64,000 nucleotides of DNA from Cytophagaceae bacterium (lineage in GTDB: Bacteria; Bacteroidota; Bacteroidia; Cytophagales; Flexibacteraceae): assembly GCA_947458545.1 (NCBI GenBank), contig CANGYH010000001.1, forward strand, positions 744,001 through 808,000. The letters run 5' to 3'. The position numbers were made by a program, and so were the translations under genes. Shown in pieces: positions 58,107 through 64,000 of this stretch. Each line of letters opens with the position of its first letter. The stretch's first letter is position 1. The notes below the pieces were generated by a model. That model had not been told where the DNA came from, searched no databases, and saw only the letters and a list, made by a program, of their open reading frames with translations.

Positions 58107-60230
58107 CTACTTCTTTTCCATGGGCAAATCCGTGTACCCCATCACGTTGAACATGAAGGCGTACATATCGGCACGCTCTTGCAGCACCTTTTTGATGGGT
58201 TTGCCTGCCCCGTGGCCCGCGTTGGTTTCGATGCGGATCAGGGTGGGGTTTTTGCCGCGCTGCATCTCTTGCAGGGTGGCGGCAAACTTAAAGCTGTGGG
58301 CAGGCACTACGCGGTCGTCGTGGTCTCCCGTCACAACCATAGTAGCCGGGTAGGCTGCAGGCTTCAGGTTATGCAGGGGGCTGTAACCCTTTAGGTATTT
58401 GAAGTACTTGGCAGAGTCTGAGGCGCCGTACTCCACAGCCCAGCCCCAGCCGATGGTGAACTTCTGGTAGCGGAGCATATCCAGCACGCCCACACCGGGG
58501 AAGGCCACCTTGAAAAGGTCGGGACGCTGCGTCATGCAGGCACCCACCAGCAGCCCACCGTTAGAGCGTCCTTCGATGGCCAGATGCTCCTTGTCGGTGT
58601 ACTTCTCGGCCTGCAGATACTGGGCCGCCGCGATAAAGTCGTCAAACACGTTTTGCTTCTTAAGCAGCATTCCAGCCTTGTGCCACTTCTCGCCATACTC
58701 GCCGCCGCCGCGGATGTTGGCAATAGCCAACACCCCGCCATTCTCTAGCAAGGGTAGCCACTGCGGATTAAAGCTGGGCTGCACCGAGATGTTGAAGCCC
58801 CCGTAGCCATAGAGCAGCGTAGGCCGCGCTCCATCCTTCTCCAAGCCCTTCTTGTGTACCAAGAACATGGGCACGCGCGTACCGTCTTTGCTGGCATAGA
58901 AGACCTGGTTGACCTCGTACTGGTCTATCGGAAACTTCACATTGGGTTTCTTAAACAGCTTAACAGCACCATCGGGCATTATCTCATACACCGAGGTTGG
59001 CGTCATAAAGCTGGTAAAGGCAAAAAACGCAGAGCCATCTTTGCGCCTGGCCGACAGCCCGCTAACAGTACCAAGGCCTGGCAACTTCACCGGATTGTTG
59101 GTTCGGGCCTTCAGGTTCATGGCAAAGAGCTGAGACGTTACGTCTTTGAGGTAGTTTACCAGGTAGGTCTGCCCGATGGGCACTACGGCCTCCAGCACCA
59201 TGTCTGGCTTCTCGGCCAGTACATTGGCCCAGTTCTTAGGCTCAGCTGCCTTGGGATCTATGGAGACCAGGCGGTAGTTGGCAGCCCCGTTGTTGGTTTT
59301 GACGATGATACGGCTGCCCTCGGTAGTAACCACGTCATAGTCGTAGGCAAAGCCGGGGCAGAGCTTGGTCCAGTCTTGCTGGCCTGTTGCCAAGTTGCGG
59401 ACATACACCTCGTTGCCACTGGTACCTTCAGAGACGTTGAGCACCAGGTATTGGTTGTCCTCCGTCACCCCGGCAGAGAAGTAGCGTAGGGGGTGCTTCT
59501 TGTCTTCATAAATGAGCTCGTCTTGGCTTTGGGGCGTGCCGAACTTGTGGAAGTACACCTTCTGAAACTCGTTCTTGGCCGACAGTGCCGAGCCCGTAGG
59601 CGCATCGTAGCGGCTGTAAAACACGCCGTCCTTGTAGAAGCTGGCACCGCTGAATTTGACCCAATGCAGCGTATCGGCCATCTGTTTGCCGGTGGCGGCC
59701 TCAAAGAAGATGAGGTCGTTCCAGTCTGAGCCTGCCTTGGCCACGGCAAAGGCCAGGTGCTTGTTGTCGTCTGAGGCGCCTGCCAGGTTTACCGTTATGG
59801 TACCTTCTTTAGAGAGGGTATTCGGGTCTATGAACACGGTAGGCGCGGCAGCACCGTCTTGCTTGTAGAGAACCGACTGGTTTTGCAGGCCGTCGTTGCG
59901 GTAGTAAAAGAGCGTTTTGCCCAGGCGCGTAGGCACCCCAAAGCGCTCGTAGTTGTAGAGTTGCTCCAGCCGCTCAAACAAGGTCTTGCGGTAGGGTATT
60001 TTCTCTAAGTAGTCGAAGGTCAGCCCGTTTTGGGTTTGTACCCATTCGGTAGTTTCGGCCGAGCGGTCGTCTTCCAGCCAATGGTATGGGTCGGCTACTT
60101 TGGTGCCGAAGTAGGTATCAACGTGGTCGCTTTTGCGGGTGGGTGGGTACTGCATCTGTGCGCAGATAGGCTGGGCCACCAAACTGGCAGTGGCCACCGC
60201 CAATGAGACAAGGGCTTTGGTGCGGTGCAT
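58107..60230 (-). CDS. Prolyl oligopeptidase family serine peptidase
   Basis: A 707-aa S9A peptidase that cleaves short peptides after proline. A signal peptide (ALVSLAVATASLVAQPICAQ) places it in the periplasm or outside. The seven-bladed propeller follows YPPTRKSDHVDTYFGTKVADPYHWLEDDRS. The alpha/beta hydrolase domain has S556 in EGRSNGGLLVG, the Asp motif GDHDDRVVPAHSFK, and H673 in ETNAGHGAGKP, so the triad is complete. GGGEYGEKWHKAG and YGYGGFNIS are further family features. ATG 60230 starts the signal peptide and lies 5 bp after a CATATTTG box; the longer open frame upstream is not conserved. Confidence 0.95.
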   Translation of the reverse strand: MHRTKALVSLAVATASLVAQPICAQMQYPPTRKSDHVDTYFGTKVADPYHWLEDDRSAETTEWVQTQNGLTFDYLEKIPYRKTLFERLEQLYNYERFGVPTRLGKTLFYYRNDGLQNQSVLYKQDGAAAPTVFIDPNTLSKEGTITVNLAGASDDNKHLAFAVAKAGSDWNDLIFFEAATGKQMADTLHWVKFSGASFYKDGVFYSRYDAPTGSALSAKNEFQKVYFHKFGTPQSQDELIYEDKKHPLRYFSAGVTEDNQYLVLNVSEGTSGNEVYVRNLATGQQDWTKLCPGFAYDYDVVTTEGSRIIVKTNNGAANYRLVSIDPKAAEPKNWANVLAEKPDMVLEAVVPIGQTYLVNYLKDVTSQLFAMNLKARTNNPVKLPGLGTVSGLSARRKDGSAFFAFTSFMTPTSVYEIMPDGAVKLFKKPNVKFPIDQYEVNQVFYASKDGTRVPMFLVHKKGLEKDGARPTLLYGYGGFNISVQPSFNPQWLPLLENGGVLAIANIRGGGEYGEKWHKAGMLLKKQNVFDDFIAAAQYLQAEKYTDKEHLAIEGRSNGGLLVGACMTQRPDLFKVAFPGVGVLDMLRYQKFTIGWGWAVEYGASDSAKYFKYLKGYSPLHNLKPAAYPATMVVTGDHDDRVVPAHSFKFAATLQEMQRGKNPTLIRIETNAGHGAGKPIKKVLQERADMYAFMFNVMGYTDLPMEKK

Positions 60231-60235
60231 ACCAG

Positions 60236-60243
60236 CAAATATG
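60236..60243 (-). promoter_or_regulatory. -7-like box of the prolyl oligopeptidase gene
   Basis: CATATTTG on the minus strand ends 5 bp before ATG 60230. Confidence 0.35.
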
Positions 60244-60355
60244 CGCACAATCCTACCCTTTAGGCCCAGGTAATGGCACAAAGCAGCCTCAAAAGCACCA
60301 GGGCCACTACTTATGCAAGCAGCGGCCCTGGCAGTACGTGGCAATACCTAGCCTT

Positions 60356-60661
60356 TTAGGCTTGGCCGGCCATGTGCTGGGCACGGTTTTTGGCGTCTCC
60401 GGCCATTTGGCGGCCTTTGTCGGCATAAGTGCTGGCCATGCTGCCGGCCCTGTCTATCAGGTCGTTCAGTTGGTTTTTCCAGTTGCCGGTGCGGTCTGTC
60501 ACTTGTTTGATGGTCTCTTTACCGGCCCTGGGTGCCAGCAGCAGGCCAGCCAGTATACCCACCCCAGCGCCGATTAGGAAGCCAGCCAATGCGCCTCCGC
60601 CCTGGCGAGCCTCGTGTTGTTCTTCAACGTAATCTTGCAGATTCTGATAGTCCATGCTCAT
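60356..60661 (-). CDS. YtxH domain-containing protein
   Basis: A 101-aa protein with one membrane-like glycine-rich segment (GGALAGFLIGAGVGILAGLLLAP) followed by RAGKETIKQVTDR and an amphipathic helix rich in Ala, Asp and Arg that could form a coiled coil. This is the YtxH pattern, a small stress-associated family in Gram-positives and Bacteroidota with no known biochemical role. ATG 60661 (MSMDYQNLQ) is preferred over a longer frame; ATG 60655 is equally possible. It lies upstream of prolyl oligopeptidase on the same strand and is divergent from the 733-aa protein. Confidence 0.85.
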   Translation of the reverse strand: MSMDYQNLQDYVEEQHEARQGGGALAGFLIGAGVGILAGLLLAPRAGKETIKQVTDRTGNWKNQLNDLIDRAGSMASTYADKGRQMAGDAKNRAQHMAGQA

Positions 60662-60763
60662 GGTTTTGTATGGGCTCCCGATTAGGTGGCCGAGAGCCTG
60701 CATTGCCTGTTACGCCACCATGCCAAGGTGGGTTTGACCTGGCAGTAAAAAAAACGGGCACGG

Positions 60764-60771
60764 TACCTTTG
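60764..60771 (+). promoter_or_regulatory. -7 box of the 733-aa protein gene
   Basis: TACCTTTG, an exact TAnnTTTG match, ends 7 bp before ATG 60779. A TTTG at 60733-60736 is 27 bp upstream, longer than the usual -33 spacing. Confidence 0.5.
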
Positions 60772-60778
60772 CCCCCGC

Positions 60779-62980
60779 ATGGAGCGAGCTGCCCCTTCTA
60801 CGACACGCGCACTCTTACAGGCTTTTTGGGTTACCCTGCCACTGGTGGTGGTGGGCGTGTCTATGTATGCATTGCTGGCAACCAGACCCCGCAGCGGTTG
60901 GACAGACGTGCCCCTGCACCCCAACGCCGTGGCGACGATCGTATTTGGCAGGCCTGCTCAAGGCTTGGCTGGTATAGACAAGCTGCCGCCCTACAACCTG
61001 CTGGCCTTCTCTAAGGGCTGGAGCCAGGCCCAGCGCCTAAGCCGCTTTGCCGACAGCCTCTTTGGCACCCACGAGGGCTTGCGGGCACGGTCTGCCCAAT
61101 GGCTGATGAGCCCCAATGGCCAGGCGGGCTATGTAGAAGTGCTAGAGATGGAAGGCGATTCACTGGCCCCAGAGGCCTGGCTGGCCCAAACACCCGATAG
61201 GTCTTATCTGCTACGCCCTGCCGGCAACGGTACCGTGGCCGAGCCGCAGCGAGGTACATGGCCCCACCTGCTTTTCTGGCGGCAATACATCATCTGCAGC
61301 CAAAACCCTGCTCACCTGGAAGAACTCATCGGCCAGCCCCTCAGCATGCAGATTGAGCGGCAGGTGCCCGCCGAAGTTGCCTATGGCCTGGTGTTGCACG
61401 CCGACCGTTGGGGCCTGGAAGGGCAAGAGACCGGCCTGCTGCCCTTTTACCCCCTGGGCAGGCTAGCCGGCGAGGCGCGTACCCTGGTGCTGCTGCCAAC
61501 TAAGGCAAGCACCGAGGGTTGGACCTTTGCCGGCCTGGCTGCCCGCAGCCTAAAGCGCTTGCGCTGGCCTGCCTTGCTGCCCGTGGCCCCCAGCCGTAAC
61601 CAAACCGCATTGCCAGACGGTTGGCAGGTACGCATTGGGCAGGGCCTTGCGGGCAACAGGTTCATGATTGGGTCAGAAGACACGCTGGCCCCCTTCCGCA
61701 AGGCCGTTGCCGAGCAGTTGCTTGGGGTGCGTCTTGCCTTGCCCCCGGCCGGGCCGGGCGGCCACAAGCCGCTGGGCCTGGCCCTGTCTTCTGCCAAGCC
61801 AGACGATTTGCGCACCGCCTTACAAAGCCGGTTTGGCAAGGCTGGCAGCCATAAACTGGTGGGCAATGTACCCCGTGCCGTGCTCGGGCTAGACCTGCCT
61901 GGCTTTGATACCTGCTACCTGGCCGAGTCTGCCGGGCAGGTATATCTAACGGCACAGCCCCTACCGCCCGATGCATCTATACCTGCAGAGCGGCTATCGG
62001 CTGGGCAAGATATGCTGCTGCAGTTCTCGCCGGCCGCGCAGTGGAGTTATATCCAGGCATATGGGCCGAGGCCTCTGCAAGCCTTGCAACAAAGCCTGCC
62101 CATCACCTTTAGCAGGCTGAGACAGGTGGCCATCAGCCTCATCGGAGACGGCGTACAAATTGAGGTTGCGCTGCACCCACAACCGCTGCTGGCAGAGCAA
62201 AGGCTGAGTGCCAAGCCGACATTCTCAAACCTCTTCAATGCGCCGTTGGCGGCCTTTGGCCCAGTGGCAGGCAACCCAAAACCGATGGGCTATGCCTTGA
62301 GCCAACTAGGCAGGCTATACTTTTTTTCTCCGGGCAAGCTCAGTTTTGCTCAATACCAATTGGGCGGCATAGCCCTAGCCACGCCACCATCTTACAACCC
62401 CACAGACCATACGCTGCGGTGGCAAGCCCAGCAGATGGCCTACGCGCTCGATACGCTGGGTAAGTTGTTACCGGGGTACCCAAAGCATATTGAGGATCAA
62501 GCTGTGCCACAGCGCAGTTTCCAGGCCACGGGCCCTCGTGGGCAAGCCTGGAGGGTCTCGTTATCTGCCGATGGTTTGCTGGAGGTGTTTGCAGAGGGTG
62601 GCCGGCGCTACCTGGCCAAGCAACTCTACCAGCCCGAGCGCGGGGTGCGCTTTTCCGTAGCCGAAGCCGGTGGGCAGGCGCTGGGGTTGATGCGCTACGC
62701 CTCGGCATCGGCCACGTTTTACGACCTTTTGGGCCGCAAGCGCTGGGAGGTACCCCGGCCAGACTCGCTAACCTTTTTTGCCACAGCACAGGGAGAGCTG
62801 GGCTACCAGGCCCTGGCCTATGGCGACACCGTGCGGGCCTACAATGCGATTGGACAGCCTGCCTGGGTTTTGCCAACTGCCCAAGGCAAACGCCCCCAGG
62901 TATTTGCCAATGCTAAAGGGCAGACCCTTATAGCCATACCAGACGGCAGGTACCTTCGTTGGCACAAATTGGGACAGTAA
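60779..62980 (+). CDS. Membrane-anchored hypothetical protein, 733 aa
   Basis: I do not recognise this protein. One N-terminal helix (LLQAFWVTLPLVVVGVSMYALLA) preceded by Arg residues would anchor it in the inner membrane, with the rest in the periplasm. There is no signal cleavage site or catalytic motif. The middle alternates strands and helices with no obvious repeat. The last 200 residues look like a quinoprotein-type propeller fragment (VSLSADGLLEVFAEGGRRYLA pattern, FYDLLGRKRWEVP, YNAIGQPAWVLPTAQGK). Tryptophan and aromatic residues are frequent. The ATG lies 7 bp after a TACCTTTG box, which supports expression. Codon use looks like that of the neighbours, so there is no sign of transfer. 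Confidence 0.75.
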   Translation: MERAAPSTTRALLQAFWVTLPLVVVGVSMYALLATRPRSGWTDVPLHPNAVATIVFGRPAQGLAGIDKLPPYNLLAFSKGWSQAQRLSRFADSLFGTHEGLRARSAQWLMSPNGQAGYVEVLEMEGDSLAPEAWLAQTPDRSYLLRPAGNGTVAEPQRGTWPHLLFWRQYIICSQNPAHLEELIGQPLSMQIERQVPAEVAYGLVLHADRWGLEGQETGLLPFYPLGRLAGEARTLVLLPTKASTEGWTFAGLAARSLKRLRWPALLPVAPSRNQTALPDGWQVRIGQGLAGNRFMIGSEDTLAPFRKAVAEQLLGVRLALPPAGPGGHKPLGLALSSAKPDDLRTALQSRFGKAGSHKLVGNVPRAVLGLDLPGFDTCYLAESAGQVYLTAQPLPPDASIPAERLSAGQDMLLQFSPAAQWSYIQAYGPRPLQALQQSLPITFSRLRQVAISLIGDGVQIEVALHPQPLLAEQRLSAKPTFSNLFNAPLAAFGPVAGNPKPMGYALSQLGRLYFFSPGKLSFAQYQLGGIALATPPSYNPTDHTLRWQAQQMAYALDTLGKLLPGYPKHIEDQAVPQRSFQATGPRGQAWRVSLSADGLLEVFAEGGRRYLAKQLYQPERGVRFSVAEAGGQALGLMRYASASATFYDLLGRKRWEVPRPDSLTFFATAQGELGYQALAYGDTVRAYNAIGQPAWVLPTAQGKRPQVFANAKGQTLIAIPDGRYLRWHKLGQ

Positions 62981-62994
62981 GGGCAGAGGGGGCT

Positions 62995-63993
62995 TTATTT
63001 GAATAGCTGCCTGGTTATGGGACCAGCAAAGTTGGTAACCGATACGACGGGTGTATTGGTTTTGAAGGGTAAGGGCTTACCCCGCAGCGCATGAAAGGCG
63101 CGGTAGGCCCCTACAATTCCTGCAAAGGCCATGTGCCCGGCGCCCAACACTATGCCGCTATACCAGGCGGGCTTGCCTTGCAAATGCATCCGCAGACGGG
63201 CGCGCTCGCGCAAATACTGATAGGCGTACCCGTGCCGGCCGAAGAAGTGTACAATAACAGGCCGGTAGGCCTCTCCTTCCCGCACAAAATGGCAGCCTCC
63301 CTGGAGCACGTTGATCTCGAACGGCTCGGTAAACTCGTCGGGCGTGTACATGCCCGTACGCTGGGGATCGGGCACGGGGGGCATGCGGTACCAGGCCATG
63401 GCCAGGGCATAGAACACCTCCTCATTAAACCACAGGCCCAGGTCGTAGATGCCCAGCTTTTTGTGGATACGACCGATTTGCCGGGCCCGCTCAAAGAGGC
63501 GGGTAGCCTCGGGCGAGCGCTCAAAATAATAATACCCCCCGTTGAAGCGGGGCATAAACGGCAGGCCATACTTGGCCAGCACCTCGGGTATTTGCATATA
63601 CCACCAGCCCTCGGTGGCGGTGTAACCCAGTGGGCCGAAGGCATAGCCCCGGCTGCGTTGGAGCACATCTGCCAGGCTGCCCACTACCAAGCAGTCGCTG
63701 TCTATGAAGGCCGTCCGCTCAAAGGGGGTGTAACAGTCAAACCACAGCTTTTGCTGCAAGGCCTGCCCTCGCTCTGGCCTAAAAAGAATCAGGATGTCAA
63801 AAGCATCGGCCAGGCCGGGGAAGTCGGGCTTGTCCGTAATGCAAGCCAACCGCAGGCCCGGGTTGTGCAACCTTACCGACTGCGCCAGACTGATGGCTTG
63901 GGCTACATAACGCGGATGCCCGAAGGCGAACGTAAGTACGCCTTCGGGCTCTTGCACATGGGCAAAACTCTCCTGATTAAGCGGGGGTGGCAC
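62995..63993 (-). CDS. Glycosyltransferase-like protein (GT-A fold, GT8-type)
   Basis: At least 332 aa, cytosolic. The N-terminal FAFGHPRYVAQAISLAQSV and LRLACITDKPDF strands, then FERTAFIDSDCLVVGSLADVL, contain a D-S-D motif that would bind a metal and a nucleotide sugar, as in GT8 glycosyltransferases. FNGGYYYFERSPEATRLFERA matches the acceptor side, and GIYDLGLWFNEEVFYALAM is a second conserved block. HFFGRHGYAYQYL is near the end, followed by a less conserved tail with a hydrophobic stretch. Donor and acceptor are unknown. The frame remains open to the window edge; GTG 63993 is a possible start, but the true start may lie outside. Confidence 0.78.
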   Translation of the reverse strand: MPPPLNQESFAHVQEPEGVLTFAFGHPRYVAQAISLAQSVRLHNPGLRLACITDKPDFPGLADAFDILILFRPERGQALQQKLWFDCYTPFERTAFIDSDCLVVGSLADVLQRSRGYAFGPLGYTATEGWWYMQIPEVLAKYGLPFMPRFNGGYYYFERSPEATRLFERARQIGRIHKKLGIYDLGLWFNEEVFYALAMAWYRMPPVPDPQRTGMYTPDEFTEPFEINVLQGGCHFVREGEAYRPVIVHFFGRHGYAYQYLRERARLRMHLQGKPAWYSGIVLGAGHMAFAGIVGAYRAFHALRGKPLPFKTNTPVVSVTNFAGPITRQLFK

Positions 63994-64000
63994 CGTCTTG

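Noticed and set aside
60231-60344. N-terminal extension of prolyl oligopeptidase
   Set aside because: It places extra residues before a normal signal peptide and crosses the -7-like box.
1-64000. CRISPR arrays, insertion sequences, integrases or prophage
   Set aside because: No regular spaced repeats, transposase, integrase or phage structural genes were found in any frame, and base composition looks even throughout.

Overview
The window comes from a GC-rich (about 60% by eye) member of the Bacteroidota. The evidence is consistent across the window: several secreted proteins end in type IX secretion (T9SS) sorting domains, there are two TonB-dependent receptors with N-terminal carboxypeptidase-regulatory-like domains, a PorV/PorQ-family barrel, and repeated -7 boxes of the Bacteroidota form TAnnTTTG just before start codons. 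A Cytophagales or related lineage is plausible, but I cannot name a genus. I see no rRNA, CRISPR array, insertion sequence, phage or plasmid gene. It reads as ordinary chromosome with one tRNA-Asp.

Layout. 1-8 kb: the end of a Crp/Fnr regulator, a secreted GH13 alpha-amylase with starch-binding domains, tRNA-Asp, accA, a SpoIIE-type phosphatase convergent with a double-domain universal stress protein, and sucD. 8-19 kb: a secreted Omp28-like thioredoxin-fold protein divergent from a small secreted protein, then a sodium/solute symporter overlapping protoporphyrinogen oxidase, a LysM lytic transglycosylase and a fused 2-oxoacid dehydrogenase E1. 19-25 kb: a small membrane protein, L-serine dehydratase and a very large TamB.

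25-38 kb is a block of eight minus-strand genes devoted mainly to the cell surface. In transcription order they are a secreted endonuclease/exonuclease/phosphatase-fold enzyme, a 712-aa T9SS cargo, a 723-aa OB-fold T9SS cargo, and then a compact five-gene operon: lipoprotein, TonB-dependent receptor, PorV/PorQ-like barrel, beta-propeller lipoprotein and phosphoribosyltransferase. It is the best candidate here for an undescribed system, possibly nuclease-based scavenging at the surface.

38-52 kb: acyl-CoA dehydrogenase behind a triple half-site operator, a DUF2256/TIGR03643 pair, cytidine deaminase, an NmrA-like oxidoreductase, and an rpe - TonB receptor - tgt operon whose TGT lacks all four zinc ligands. 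Divergent from rpe lie a PfkB kinase, kynurenine 3-monooxygenase, a spore-photoproduct-lyase-like radical SAM enzyme, an RNA methyltransferase and peptidase T. 52-64 kb: a secreted phospholipase-D-fold protein with an OB-fold, a PafA-like alkaline phosphatase, trhO, a nucleoside phosphorylase, a prolyl oligopeptidase, a YtxH protein, an unrecognised 733-aa membrane-anchored protein, and a glycosyltransferase at the right edge.

Together, the extracellular nucleases, alkaline phosphatase, nucleoside phosphorylase, cytidine deaminase and phosphoribosyltransferase would suit an organism that degrades and salvages environmental nucleic acids. That is an inference from gene content only.
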